A DNA stretch of 64,000 bases from Clarkia xantiana subsp. parviflora (GCA_036873135.1 JAPTYO010000017.1:1426001-1490000); one strand, 5' to 3'. Positions 21,724-33,744 are shown, numbered from the stretch's first letter. Translations and numbers: made by a program. The notes: generated from the sequence alone by a model not told the origin.

Positions 21724-22740
21724 TTAGAGAGCTATGAGTTCGTATTCCATAGTGGACAGCGTGACACATGATTGCTTCTTGCTCATCCAAGAGATGGCAG
21801 CCTTAACAAGGAGAAACACTCCTCTTGTGGTGGACTTACGATCATCTAGATCAACACCATGGTCAGCGTCACTATAACCTATCAATTCAAGCTTACTTCC
21901 CTCATAGCACAGTCCGTAGTCGGTCGTACCTTTTAGATACATCATAATCCTTTTGACGGCTTTTAAATGTTGATTACCAGGGTTTGATTCGAAACGCGTT
22001 ACTAGTCCCACAGCGTAAAATATATATGGACGAGTGCATTGCATCTCATACATCAGAATTCCTACCATACTGAGGTACTCTGCACTTTTCATATGTTCAC
22101 ACTCTACCAGGTTCTTTGGTCTATCACGCTTCGACAGCGCACACCCATATATAAGTGGTGTTTCCACGGGTTTAGCATCATATAGATTGAACCTTCTCAA
22201 CATCTTTTCGATATAGGTTTCCTGAGAAAGACATAATTTATGAGCACCACGATCTCTAGCAATTTTAATGCACAAGATGTATGTGGCCTCGCCCATCTCC
22301 TTCATCTCAAATACAGATGCTAACCAGGACTTTGACTTCTTTAAATAACTCACATCATTTGCGGAAATAAGGATGTCATCGACATATAGCGTCAAGATAA
22401 CATACTTTGACTGTGAGGTCTTTTTGTACACGCAGTGATCCTCGAGAAGATTCGTGAATCCGTTGCCAACGATTTCCTTGTGGAACCTACGGTACCATTG
22501 CCGGGACGATTTTTTAATACCGTAGATCGACCTTTGGAGTTTATAAACTTTATATTCATTCCCAAGGGATAAGAAACCCTCTGGTTGCTCCATGTAGATC
22601 TCTTCCTCCAAGTTTCCATAAAGAAAGGCGGTCTTAACATCCATTTGGTGCAGCTCGAGAACGAGGCTAGCAACCAAGGCCAAAATGGCCCAGACTGTGG
22701 TGTAACGCACAGTCGGTGAGTAAGTCTCATCAAATTCCAC
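21724..22740 (-). CDS. Ty1/copia reverse transcriptase-RNase H (copia element 1)
   Basis: An open frame of 338 codons covers most of the RT and the start of RNase H. It begins EFDETYSPTVRYTTVWAIL, has TAFLYGNLEEEIYMEQPEGF, the catalytic YVDDIL, and the RNase H start GYSDADHGVDLDDRKSTT. A stop at 21724 interrupts RNase H after TMEYELIAL; the same frame then resumes (NAQEAVWLKRLL) and is homologous to the RNase H of copia element 2. Upstream frames are shifted, so this is a piece of a dead polyprotein, not a working gene. Confidence 0.85.
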   Translation of the reverse strand: MEFDETYSPTVRYTTVWAILALVASLVLELHQMDVKTAFLYGNLEEEIYMEQPEGFLSLGNEYKVYKLQRSIYGIKKSSRQWYRRFHKEIVGNGFTNLLEDHCVYKKTSQSKYVILTLYVDDILISANDVSYLKKSKSWLASVFEMKEMGEATYILCIKIARDRGAHKLCLSQETYIEKMLRRFNLYDAKPVETPLIYGCALSKRDRPKNLVECEHMKSAEYLSMVGILMYEMQCTRPYIFYAVGLVTRFESNPGNQHLKAVKRIMMYLKGTTDYGLCYEGSKLELIGYSDADHGVDLDDRKSTTRGVFLLVKAAISWMSKKQSCVTLSTMEYELIAL

Positions 22741-23224
22741 TCCGTGGAGTTGGGTATATCCTTTCGCGAGAAGTCGAGCTTTGTACCGCTCAACATTTCC
22801 ATCAGTAGTGAGTTTCAGTTTAAGAACCCCACTTAACCCCTATTGCTCTGCAATTATAAGGCAAATCAACTAACATCCAAACAGAATTGGCTTCCATAGA
22901 GGCGATCTCTTCCTCAATTGCCTTTTTCCATTCCTTCTCTTGAGGACATTCTAGAGCTTGTTGAACCGTTACCGGTTTATCAACCGAAGTCTGAGTGAAT
23001 AACTCATCCTTCTCAATTGGATACTTCTTTGGAGAATTTCTATGCCTTTTACTACATCTAGGCTCGTTATTACTATCCCGAACTATGCTCCCACTAGGAA
23101 CAATACTCCCACTAGGAACACGGGCGTTACTGGAACCTTCTCCTATAACCTTTATTGGACAACCTCTTGGTCTCGAGATTCTACCTCCGAGATGAATTCT
23201 GTGGTTACTCGGACCAAGAACCAA
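22741..23224 (-). pseudogene. RT N-terminus and linker of copia element 1
   Basis: The minus strand reads VQQALECPQEKEWKKAIEEE, then NSVWMLVDLP and VKWGS, the start of a copia RT domain. A frameshift around 22800 separates it from the main RT frame (AKGYTQLHGV is in another frame). A short duplication gives VPSGSIVPSGSIV in the preceding linker. Confidence 0.75.
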
Positions 23225-23490
23225 GTTGGTTGTCCCACTCGCAATGTTGTCAGCAGGTAGTTGAGGAATTATAGGATTCTAATCCAACGGTTCAGTAACT
23301 GGATTATCATGTACTACTTGATTCGCACCAAGAGCAACTATGATCTCTGTGGTTGGATAGACTCCTCTCACTGGATTTACTATGAAAACGTTCCCAGTCT
23401 CATTTACCATATCATTCTTAGTATTTTCTCCCTCAATTCTCCCACTCGAAGTAATTGGGACCTGATTATCCTCATCATGTTCAAGTTCTA

Positions 23491-24121
23491 TTAAGACTCC
23501 ACTCGTGTTGATATCACCAAACTTAGGAAATTCATCTTAAGGAACATAACATCCCTGGACTCATGTTCGACCATACCACAATTTTCCTGAGCTGCTACAA
23601 ACACACATCCCTTAGAGTTTTCAAAGTATCTTATAAAGACACTTTTCAATCCTCTAGGTTCCAACTTGTCGAATCGGCTGTCGTTCTGATGGATCTTAGC
23701 AAGATCGCAGCCTGGTAAGATCCATCTCTTTACCATTCAACAACTCATATAGTGTCGTGTCTACCGATTTTGTAGGAACACGGTTTACTACATGAGTAGC
23801 GGAATTTGAGCTTAAGACATCATGGTTTCTTACCATGTCCAAGAGTGTACGATAACGTCGCTTTGCAACACCGTTTTGTTGTGTTGTATAAGGGACCGTC
23901 GTTTGATGAACAATGCCCATTTCTTTGCATAATTTAATAAACTCATTCAAGAGGTTTTCTCCACCTCTGTCAATGCGTAAGGTTTTCACATTTTGGTCTA
24001 GCTGATTTTCTACGAGATTGAGATAGCTCTTAAAGCACTCAATAACCTCGAATTTACGAGTAATCAGATGAGTGATCCCGTAACAGGTAAAGTTATCAAT
24101 GGAAGTTAATTTGAGTTTCAA
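23491..24121 (-). pseudogene. Integrase fragment of copia element 1
   Basis: The core reads LKLTSIDNFTCYG, KTLRIDRGGENLLNEF and TQQNGVAKRRYRTLLDM, followed by a C-terminal piece (LEPRGLKSVFIRYFENSKGC) in another frame. In copia integrases the residue after QNGVA is the catalytic glutamate of the DDE triad. Here it is lysine, so the enzyme would be inactive even without the frameshifts. The HHCC zinc finger is missing. Confidence 0.75.
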
Positions 24122-24779
24122 ATCAATACATCTTTATATTAAATTTGTACTTCGAATCGATGTATTCCAATTTTATGCAAAACTTGTGCGTTGCGCGCGC
24201 CACACTTAGGCATTACTCATTTTGTTTGCATAATTTAATTATCGATCTCATACAAGTCTGTCCTTACGTTATCAATTATATTCTTGGAGTACTAACAAAT
24301 TGTTAAAACTAAATCGTTCGTTATGGTTATGCAATCAATGGGTTACTAATGATGTTGGAGTATGTGTTTGTCGTTTCTTTCATTTGATCCCTTGTCCTGG
24401 CCGAAAATTTGGGTGTTATTCCACAGTAGTGGATGGTATTCGTATCGATCCCTTTGACCGATTTGATTGATTGATAAGTAAATTGCACTACAAATCGAAT
24501 CTTATTAAATCTTAATGAAAATTACTTTATTCAATAATCTGAGACATAAACAACCAAATTTCTTAATTCAAAGGAACAAACAAAGATTAAAACGACATTA
24601 GTTAAGATCTTTATCACATTGCAGCAACGAAGAGAGAGGTTGATAGTCGAGGGCTCCGAGCTTGCCGAACACCACACTTGAAAAAATTCACAAGTGAGTC
24701 ACATCAGATGATCTGTGTTGAATAAAACGTTTTACAAATTCATATAAGACAAATTAAGCATACCCTAGACGCGCTTTAA
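24122..24779. other. Unassigned stretch inside copia element 1
   Basis: AT-rich, no long frame. It should hold the Gag C-terminus, protease and integrase N-terminus, but I recognise none of them. It may be replaced or strongly eroded sequence. Confidence 0.4.
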
Positions 24780-25436
24780 TCAACGGTGCTTTGATCCACC
24801 AGATTTTCGTTTAAGCCTTTTGCTGCTCGATTCTTCCAGCAGTTTGCGCATATGAGCGATGTTTTCCTTCGACTCATGGGATTCATCTGAAAAGGACGAT
24901 TCTCTATCACAATCACTTTTGAACAGATTCACAATCGTCTTAATCGATTTGATTAGACGTGTGAGTGCTTCATGATCGGCGAACCACGAGAGAGGGAACA
25001 TTTTCATTATAGGATGAATCCTCTTCCACGCATCCCCTTCATCATTAGGGTCATGATCGGTTGTTATACCGGCATCCATGCAAAGAATATCATAATTTTC
25101 GACCATGAGATTTCTCGCTTCAGCGGACTTTCCTTCGCCAAAATGAAGGTGTAAGGCACACCAAATGTGTAATGCACTGATGCTCATGAACTGCTCCTCA
25201 ATTTCAGCTGTCAAGGTTGAAAATATCAACCTTCTTGCAATCTCATCCTTGCGTGACTTTTCGACGTCAAAGGAGTACAGACTACCATATTCATCCATAG
25301 GAGTCCTCTCCTCTTTTGGATTTATACGTTCCACCACATCCGCAGCGGAGAGGAGTTTCCACACATACTTCTCCCATTCATCATATATCATACCATCAAG
25401 ATTGCGAGGAATATAGAATCGCACTTTATCATCCAT
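24780..25436 (-). CDS. Copia-type Gag-like protein (copia element 1)
   Basis: A 218-codon frame begins MDDKVRFYIPRNLDG. The first half (YDEWEKYVWKLLSAADVVE, ARRLIFSTLTAEIEEQF, ALHIWCALHLHFGEG) has the helical pattern and order of copia Gag (UBN2-like) proteins. The C-terminus is acidic, then basic (SSSKRLKRKSGGSKHR). It lies between the primer site and the integrase remnants of the same element, as Gag should. No zinc knuckle is seen. The identification rests on pattern and position only. Confidence 0.55.
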   Translation of the reverse strand: MDDKVRFYIPRNLDGMIYDEWEKYVWKLLSAADVVERINPKEERTPMDEYGSLYSFDVEKSRKDEIARRLIFSTLTAEIEEQFMSISALHIWCALHLHFGEGKSAEARNLMVENYDILCMDAGITTDHDPNDEGDAWKRIHPIMKMFPLSWFADHEALTRLIKSIKTIVNLFKSDCDRESSFSDESHESKENIAHMRKLLEESSSKRLKRKSGGSKHR

Positions 25437-26279
25437 CTAAATTATCACATTGACAAACCATGCATAAATCAGGGTGAAAATTCAAAACATTTTGAAAAAT
25501 AATGGCTTACATCGGATATCCATTAGATAGGAGGCGACAGAAAATGATTCCTCTGTCATCTAACCAACCCGGCCACAAGTAAACCAATGGAAGGAGGCCG
25601 TGTAAAAAGTTCACATTGTCGACGTCTCATTTCTAATAGACCAGTCTCTTTGATAACGGTTTAATTGCTACTTTAACCGGAATGGGGAGTTTTTACATAC
25701 ACCATATCTTGGCTTTCCCAATGCCCTTTTTAAAATGTTTCGAGGACTTCTCATTCAAGCATACACAATTCTACTACACAAGTAAATTATCGCATGCAAT
25801 CACAACCTGAAACTATCATGCATATGCATCATGCGTAATCACTCCACATCATCATGCATATTTGGCGACTGAATATCGATTTAAAATTTTTGGGGACGAC
25901 TTGCAGTTCATGTTATAACAATCATGCGAACTTCTAGACATGGATTTTAATCAAGATCACTCAGTATATCATGTCTATCCTAGTGTGCAACTCGTTAATT
26001 GAAAACAGGGCTCCGCCTCCAACATGTAATATCCAGCAAGCTTGACATAGTCAAGAATCAACTCTAACATGCATTCATATCAATATATATAACAATTGCA
26101 ATTCAGTCCACAAAATGATTCAGTCCCATAATCATGCATTTTCGAGATCCATCCCCATAGTCGAAGCTAGGCATCAGGTTTGATTAAAATGTGAAACTAT
26201 CAAAGCAATTCGCACTGTGTAGGTAATTTTAAAGTAAAAAACATTTGGATTTAAAATTTTGACCGACCTAATTTTCAAT

Positions 26280-26495
26280 TGACCCGAACCCGGTCCGGTT
26301 TGGTCAACCAGGTCCGACCAGTCCGGTCCGATTGACCCGGTCTGGTCCGGTCAGGTTAATTCTGTTTGATTTTATCGAATCGGTTTGGGTTTCACCCGAC
26401 CCATTAGTCCACCTGGTCCTACCCGACCCGATCTGAGTCGGACCGATTGGTATAACCCGAGTCGGTCGACCCGACCCGATTGTGCATTTGGATAA
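26280..26495. repeat. Degenerate GACCCG / GGTCCGGT repeat tract
   Basis: About 200 bp dense in variants of GACCCGGTCCGGT and ACCCGACCCGA, far more GC-rich than its surroundings. Confidence 0.7.
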
Positions 26496-26628
26496 GCCCC
26501 AGTAACCCATTAGGTTCGGTCGAAATCAATTACTTGGTTGCTAAGTAGGGTTTTAAAATCCACTAAAAAACTTAACTTAGCCATTAAGTAACAATAACTA
26601 TAATAGATATAATTTCCAAACATATTGC

Positions 26629-26630
<2 letters not shown>

Positions 26631-26675
<45 letters not shown>
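26631..26675. repeat. (AT)n microsatellite
   Basis: About 20 AT dinucleotides. Confidence 0.9.
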
Positions 26676-26678
<3 letters not shown>

Positions 26679-27064
26679 TATTTCAGTACCAATATTAAAT
26701 GTATATATATTTACTAAATTGATTAGATTCTATTTTAGGGATATAAATCTATCAACAATATTTCTCAATCCTTAGACAACTAATATAACACCAAATATTT
26801 TGAATTTTGATTTCCCAAATATCATGCACATAATATATCAATAATTAATGTCACAATTTTACAAGTGACTAAACCCTAGGTTCGGCCGAAACTAAGTTTC
26901 TTAGCGCCGAAGAAATAAAAAAATTTACACTATGTGGTTCGGCTGATGCACCAGTTTAGGGTTAGTGGTCAAATTTCTAGATCAAATTTTACCTTAATCA
27001 CAAATCCAATTTTCAATTTTGATAAAAAACACATTTTTAGTATAATTCATGAACACCCTACACA

Positions 27065-27077
27065 GGCTCCGATACCA
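27065..27077 (-). other. Primer-binding site of copia element 1
   Basis: Read on the minus strand TGGTATCGGAGCC, close to the initiator-Met site used by most plant copia elements. Confidence 0.65.
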
Positions 27078-27079
27078 CT

Positions 27080-27594
27080 ACTAGCAATTAGGGGAGACAA
27101 TTACGGATCAAAACTCAGGTACATGCTTGTAAACTGATTACCCAGCAGATAAGAACATATACAAATTTTGCTTTCCGTACACCAAGATCGTCACGAGGGA
27201 GTTCACCATCTGCCGGACGGTGTCCTGCGGGAACTCTAAATTAAGAGCAATCCACAGGCAATGGTCTCCACAGCAAATCCTCTTCAATTCGGTCGTTGGG
27301 ATAGATTTCCGGGGTTAATTGCACAAGACAATTGGTCAACTCCTTGTGTGACTAGAGATTCAACCGAAACTACTATGTAAATAGGGAGAGGGATTTCTTG
27401 TGTCACAACTAAAATGGAGAGAGTGATTAACCTCAAAGAAATCCCTAACACCCCCTAAGGTCTTGCTCACCTAGTTCGGTCGCACCACATAATGGGGTAG
27501 GCCCAATTTCGGGCCTCGTATGGTCCATTGAGATTTTGGCCTGACCCAAAATCCCTAATGTGACATACCCCAACTATGCATAGGATGTTGGGAT
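27080..27594 (-). mobile_element. 5' LTR of copia element 1, first part
   Basis: It follows the primer site and resembles the LTR of copia element 2 in order (GCCCAATTTCGGGCCTC, then CCCTAATGTGACA). It is interrupted at 27594 by element R and resumes at 34415. Confidence 0.65.
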
Positions 27595-28187
27595 TGTTGA
27601 GATCGTTTCCAGTTGGGATATCTCGAACTGCTTCTCAGGGACCTCGATCCTCGATCCACGATCTGATTTCGGCTTCTACCTCGATCCCCGAACTAACTTT
27701 GATCTCTGTCTTAATCTTCTATACGCCGGGTCCTGCAGAGCGGGCGGTAACCAGCATGGAGAGGGGGGATGGTGCTGGTTGTGCCCTATCCGATGCTAAA
27801 GTTAGTATTTTTAGAGAGAGAAAGTTTAGAGAGAGGTCAGAGCATAAATAGCCAATTCTCCAGAGTTTCGAGTTAACCCTCTAAAATGGGAGATCTAGGC
27901 CCCTATTTATAGGAAACCTGAGAACTTCGTCTGGTTTGATGTCGGTATACAGGAAAACGCTTACCGACATCGAGGTTGGCTATGCGCACACTAACTTCTC
28001 AAACTTAGTAAAAAACAGGGGTAAACGCGCAGTATTAGTCGGTAATCCGGAGGTCCCCGGTCCGGGTGCGACGCGCACCCGGACCGTTTTAACCCGGGGT
28101 GACTGCGGTAAGATCCGTTTTGTAGTTCTAGCGTGTTTGCGAGGTCCGAAACGTAAATATGAACCCGAATTGGACAGATACCCAACA
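27595..28187 (-). mobile_element. 3' LTR of element R
   Basis: 593 bp from TGTTGAGATCG to ATACCCAACA (plus strand). It pairs with 33796-34414. A reversed polypurine tract lies to its right, so this is the 3' LTR of a minus-strand element. It lacks a segment of about 26 bp found in the other LTR near 34250. Confidence 0.88.
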
Positions 28188-28200
28188 CTTGCCCCCGATT
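28188..28200 (-). other. Polypurine tract of element R
   Basis: Read on the minus strand AATCGGGGGCAAG, immediately before the LTR. Confidence 0.75.
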
Positions 28201-31200
28201 CAAGTAGCGTTTCAAAACCCATACTTGACTCTATTTGAGATAGGATATTCGTCCAATTCAGGTTTGACACTGACCTCAGGGGTGGCCTGTTTGTCAATTG
28301 AGTGCGCGGAGCACAGATTCGTCCATCTTTATTTTTCCGATGAACGTACGTAATCTATTCACGAGGTTAGCGTAACAGACGGTATACATATAACAATGTG
28401 CAGTTAACGACTTATTCATAATAGCATGCAATAAGCGAAATACTTGTGATAATAAGTAATCATGCAACGCGGTGTCATCTTGGTACGTGACGTGAACGTG
28501 TAACATGATGTTAACATAGAGATGACAACATAGCACATGGATGACATAATCGTGCAATGAGCAAAACACTTAGAAAATATTTCAATAATATCTAATGCTT
28601 GTTACCATTGATGTAGTCATATGATTCTTGTCAACCGCCGGCATTGAAACACTTAGAAAATATTTCATAGTAGTTGATGTTTGCCACTAGATGTATGTTA
28701 TCCGTCGTCATGCTAATATACTTGGAGGATGCTCCTAGGTAGTAATGCCGCTTGTTGATTGTTGACATCAAGGAAATACTTAGACAATATTTTCTGACGG
28801 TTGATTTCTTGTCGCATACAGTCTCATGTCGTAAGTGAAATACTTAGAAAATATTTCAGCCATATTTTACTGCATGCCGGCACCTTGTCGTACATAGATA
28901 TTTGATAGTATGCTGACGCTTGTTGTATGTTGACACGTAGTAGCATGTTGACACTTAGTAGCATGCTGACCGCTTGTAATATGCTGACTGTCATCCTGAG
29001 CAAAACACTTAGAAAATATTCCTTGATGGTCGACACCTTGTTATGTGTCAATTGCTGACATAGTGGAACACTTAGAACATATCACTTGATAGTCGACACC
29101 TTGCCATATGTCGACAGCTGTATGCGCGTGCTCGTATGTACACGCTTGTATGCGTGCACTTGCCCCCACACTTAGAATCTTTTCTATATCCATTGCTATG
29201 CGCGCTGTATCCATAGACTTGATGTAGAGATATGGTGCCTGTCATCGGCTGTCATGGTAAAACACTTAGAAAATATTTCATCCTTGTTATCATGAGTAAG
29301 TCCACTATTCCCATTCTGCGAGTAACTCTATGTCCGGATGTCGACATGGTTGAGTAGCTAAACAATGCACCAAGTGTAGATGTTGACGTCTTTGCTTGAT
29401 TAATTGAAGTCGGTATTCATATACTTCCTTATGAAGATTTGGTATGTTGATGATCTTTATAACTTGTATCATGCTGCAATGTAGGTCTGACTGATGGAGA
29501 AAGCTCATCTTTGCAGACAGCAGATGTACATGGTAACCCACTTATTGGAAAGGATGTCCGCCTTATTGCCCCCGCTACTCCGGAGTCTCCAGAGATGATT
29601 GCAGTAAAGAACTTGTGAGTAAGGCACTTCCTTGTATCTTCTTTGAACTTGTTAATTTTCCAAGTTGTTGCTTTCATGTTGCTTTTGTTTGCAAGGTTCT
29701 CCGTACACGCGACTGAACGCGTGGTTGTAATTCCTGTCTTTAGCACAATTCAAAAGATCTGTCGCAGGGGCGCGTTCCTCGAGCGATTCTATGTTCTCTA
29801 TGCCAAGTGCGACCGTGCCAACTCCTTCTTGCGATAAAGAGAATAGAGTTGACGGTCGTGCAGTGGCGCCTTTTTGCCCCCCCCGGTCGAGGGACCGGCC
29901 CAAGGAGGAGCGTTCGTCCCATTGAGATAAGTGTTGTTTGTTTTTTCACACTTGAAGCTTGAACTTGAAGATGGCTGATTTTGATGCATGCATTGTTGCT
30001 TGTCGCGCCCATGTTGAAGACTTATGTCGCACTCCTGGTTGGTATTAAGTTGTCTGCTTCCAGCATGTTGAACCCTTGAGTTATCTTCATTGTCCGTATG
30101 TACTGGACTTGCATGATAAGATATATATCCTTAGATGATGAGCATGATGTCCGTAGTTGTGACTGTATGTTGCGTATTGTTGAGTGTTATGAACGCCCCT
30201 CTTGGTTAGATTCCAAGGCATGGCAAGATGCGTACACTAGGTACTTGTATCATTGCATGTAGTAATGTACTTGGCACTTGGCCCTTGACATGTAGCAGTG
30301 TCGTCTTGACGAAGAAAGACTTAAGTTTATACCGTCTCTTAGTTCCACTCTAAGGCGACGTTGTACAAGACTCGACTTGTAAGTTTGGTGAGTTTTTCAA
30401 GCAGGGTGCGCTCCTGCTAGCGTTTTTGAATGAAGCCTGGCTACTTAAGGTAGAGGTCTTCTTTATGTCTGCATCCTTAAGAGGATATGTATAGTTTGAG
30501 TGTACATGAAGCCATCCTAACAAGGAATGTATCTTCATGGCGTATGAACCCTAAAAGAGATATAAATACTTTGTAGATATGTGGGGTTGTCGTCTAACAA
30601 GAGGACTTCCGCCACGATGGGGTGATCAGTCCCACCTAAGTGCCGCATCCTGGTTTGTATGCAGGGAATGGCTATGAACATGAGGATTTGCCTCTAAGAG
30701 CATTTCGCAGCATGCCATTTTTTAGAAGTAAACATGGGGTTTGCCCTTGCAAAGAGGATACCGCAGCATGCTACTTTTGATAGTAAATCTTGGTGTTTAT
30801 CCTAGATATTGCTTGTTGTTGACGCCTTTGGAATAGTTGTCACTTTGAGTAGAGAATTTTTATAAGTCGCTTTTTGTAGATAACCCGCAAGTTGTCATCG
30901 CCACATATAAGTGATGCACATAGTGCGATGGCTTTGTGTTGCCGACATCTTCTTGATATAGACGCCGTTATAGATGGAGAAATAAACTCCTTGTTGGTGT
31001 AGATAATAGATATGTTGGTGTTGTATGCCATAAGTTCCTCATTACACATAGTGTTTAGCTTGTATTGTTGAAGTAGATATTATGCGCATAGGTTGCTACC
31101 TGGCGCAATTCCAATGTAGTAATCATAGTGTAGTATGTACCTATGAACAGGGTTACGCTTTGTGAGATAGTTGTAACGTTTGTACGTTTGTAAAAATATG

Positions 31201-32369
31201 GAGTTATGAATTTCTTTTTAACTAATGCATAAAAATAATAGAGTAAAGGAATCTGATACGAGGATCCCTTCGTTGTGTAGAAAATTCCCTTAGTGTAGAT
31301 GTCATAGGTAAGGACATGTCGGGAGCGAAGCTTTTCAAGTACCACCCACTATATGTGCTTGTGAATATGTACGTACAAAGAGAGACTATGCATTGCTGTA
31401 TGCATCATTTAGTCGATACGCGTCGACACTTCCTTAGTATGATGCACATACATATATATGATCGTTGATTTGTATCGTTTCCAAGGGAAGAGCTAATGTT
31501 TGAGTAGAATATTCACTGAGATGTCGCGAGTTATAATTATCTTGGAGACTTGTTGTGATGATGCAAATGATATATACGCGACCATTACTTAGCTTAGATG
31601 CCTAAGTAGAATGTCCATAGATAGAGAATTCCAGAGAGTGTTGCGTACAGCTCCACCTAGTGTTGTTCTCCAGATAAGATGTGTTATTGAGATATCTCTT
31701 GGATGTACATATAACCTGTCTCAAATTAGTCGCAATACTTTGAGGTATATATTGGTTAAGGAATAGAATGGAGTTATAAATCTCCTCATATGGCTCTATC
31801 GCCTGTAATGCCAATATGACTGGATCAGACTATTCGCGACTAGTCTATTCCGTTCAGCTTGGATTCTGTTTTGACTAAACCAGGCTACCCTGAGTAGTTG
31901 TCCTACTTGAGTGGTCTGCTTTATTCATAATAGTGCTGTTGTGAAGTTGTTATCTCATACCTGAGTTTAACTTTGGCAATAACGCGTGTTACCTGGACAT
32001 TGTTTTAGTAGGAGATATCATCTTTTGAGGGCGATGCTTAGTGTTGATAACAGACATATGGGTGTTATATGGCCTAAGCCGTTTGTTGTTCCTAGTGCGA
32101 TAGCTTGTGTTGTTGACGCGATTAATATGTGCGTTGCTTTTGGTTTTATTCCAAATTAATGAGCATAGTGCAATAAGGTACCTACGAAAGTAGATTTAAC
32201 CTTCATTAGATATTTTGGAGTTCATACAACGGATTACAGGAAGGCGTCAACAGATCGCTCTTTTTGAAAAGTATTAAGGCTAATAAGCATAAGTTGTACT
32301 TAATCTAAAAAGACTTAAAGTAGATATGCAAAAATGGAGATAAAGGGCTTGATGATGTGTTTGACGTCT
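28201..32369 (-). other. Long non-coding interior of element R
   Basis: Over 4 kb between Gag and 3' LTR with no pol motif and no frame above about 100 codons. It includes eight spaced copies of CACTTAGAAAATATTTC and variants (28563-29280) and short TAGCATGTTGACAC repeats (28920-28990). The rest is unrelated to anything else in the window. Confidence 0.65.
28563..29280. repeat. Spaced array of CACTTAGAAAATATTTC motifs
   Basis: Occurrences near 28566, 28651, 28775, 28842, 29007, 29064, 29168 and 29262, all in the same orientation, 55-165 bp apart, with unrelated sequence between. Confidence 0.8.
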
Positions 32370-33197
32370 TCATAGGTGACTTGTCGGGAAGTTGATTCTG
32401 CCACGTACCACATAGTTCCTTAGTGCATCTAGCGTGTTAAGCTCTTCAACCTCTACCCTTGGGGATGAACAAATGTTGGTGTTATGCCCCCCAGTTTTAT
32501 GGTGCTTGCATCGTTCTTCAACGTTCTTGCCAAGGAAGGCAGTCATTGGCTCAAGTGGACGAGGAAGCTTGTTTTCCGGGAGTTTGACATTTGCTTCTTC
32601 CACCTTCATGCTCCAAGGACTGTAGAAGTCGTCATAATTGGTTCCCTGAATGACGTTGTGTTTCCCACGCTTCGCGAGAGGTGTATTATTATTCGCCTTT
32701 TTTTTTCCTTTGCCTTTTCCTGAAGACTCCACATGATACTTCTTTTGATGCTTATTGATTTGGTCGATATACTTCTTCATTTCTCCTTTTAAGATGAAGA
32801 TGTTTACATGGAATCTTAGGCTAACACAGCTGTCCGTCTCGTGGCCATACACTTCGTGATTTTAACACCATTGGCTTTCATCTTTTCCCAATGGGCCCTT
32901 GCGGAATTTAGAGGACTTTTTCCACAGCTTGGTCTCTTTCATTTCTTTCAAGATGACAGACAGCGGTGTGTTCAATGGAACACATTTGGCGAAATTGGTC
33001 TCTTTGAGCCTTTGGACGTCCGACTGGAATGACCTCTTTTGTTTTTGTTGTCTCTTTTTCCAGGAAGCGTCCATCTTTTCCTCAATTATTGCCTTTAAGG
33101 TTCTTGTTGTAAGTCCCGCGATTGGGACATCATCGTCATCAACAGGTTTTTCCCATCCCTCCTTGTGACGGATGTTAGCGTCGTCTTGGCTTGTCAT
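32370..33197 (-). pseudogene. Gag C-terminal part of element R, one in-frame stop
   Basis: Two open pieces lie in one frame, separated only by a TAA at 32862-32864. Across that stop the text is ESQWC-stop-NHEVYGHETDSC, which fits the Tat-type zinc knuckle CxxHx4GHxTxxC. A second such motif is CKHHKTGGHNTNIC. A coiled, lysine-rich stretch (KYIDQINKHQKKYH) follows the first knuckle, as in Tat Gags. The upstream frame is shifted near 33185. No protease or RT follows, so R depended on enzymes from another element. Confidence 0.65.
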
Positions 33198-33744
33198 CGT
33201 GGAGGAACCTTCCTAGTGCATCTTTGAGCGAGAGGTTGGAGGTTGTCTCCATGTCTCTTCTTGGTGTTGCGCTATCATATACGGGTTGTATGGGCGCGCA
33301 ACTCCTTGCCTTGTTTGTCGGTATTGGAAGGTACCTTCCTTGTATTGCCCCCCGACTCCTTGGTGTAGTGTGTCTTGATGACTCGCGTCTCGGGACATTG
33401 CTCTTGTCTCCTCGGTTTGTCTGTTGTTTGGAAGCGATAAGTTCTTCAAGCGCATCCATCATGGCTGGTGTGACTGGTGGCAGGTTGCCTGCACCTCTTG
33501 CTTGCTGCTGCACTCCGTCAGCTGGCATCCCGTATGGGAACTCTTTGTTCCTTTCCGTTCTTTGCTCGAACTCGTGCACTGGTACCTTGTTCTTGACGTC
33601 GGGACCATGCTGCGCGGAATGCGCATTTGCGGTTGACATGGAGGAGACGGTAGAGTCTGCATCTGGAATGTGAGAAGGTCCTTGTTGGCTTCTCGTCGGC
33701 TTTGGATTGATTGCACCCGCCCTCTTCGTACGTCTGCCTGTCAT
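33175..33744 (-). CDS. Gag N-terminal part of element R
   Basis: The frame from MTGRRTKRAG (ATG at 33744, 35 bases inside the primer site) runs 189 codons to KPRRR-stop. It is rich in charged and polar residues, with a helical stretch TPAMMDALEELIASKQQ, like the N-terminal region of Tat Gags (compare LAKAVMDAMPIFLETMEAL in element A). It overlaps the next Gag piece by a frameshift. An in-frame ATG at 33813 lies in the LTR and is not a likely start. Confidence 0.6.
   Translation of the reverse strand: MTGRRTKRAGAINPKPTRSQQGPSHIPDADSTVSSMSTANAHSAQHGPDVKNKVPVHEFEQRTERNKEFPYGMPADGVQQQARGAGNLPPVTPAMMDALEELIASKQQTNRGDKSNVPRRESSRHTTPRSRGAIQGRYLPIPTNKARSCAPIQPVYDSATPRRDMETTSNLSLKDALGRFLHDDKPRRR

Larger units (their letters stand above)
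25437..27062. other. Leader region of copia element 1 with simple repeats
   Basis: Non-coding. It holds a GGTCCGGTC-rich tract (26280-26495), an AT microsatellite (26631-26675), and otherwise AT-rich sequence. It lies between the Gag-like frame and the primer site, and is longer than a usual copia leader, so other insertions may be hidden here. Confidence 0.45.

Noticed and set aside
26510..26692. 60-codon frame on the minus strand with Tyr-Ile repeats
   Set aside because: Translation of an AT microsatellite.
28294..31814. Several frames of 60-105 codons on the minus strand in the interior of element R
   Set aside because: They are rich in rare residues, have no motif or shared frame, and no link to pol.
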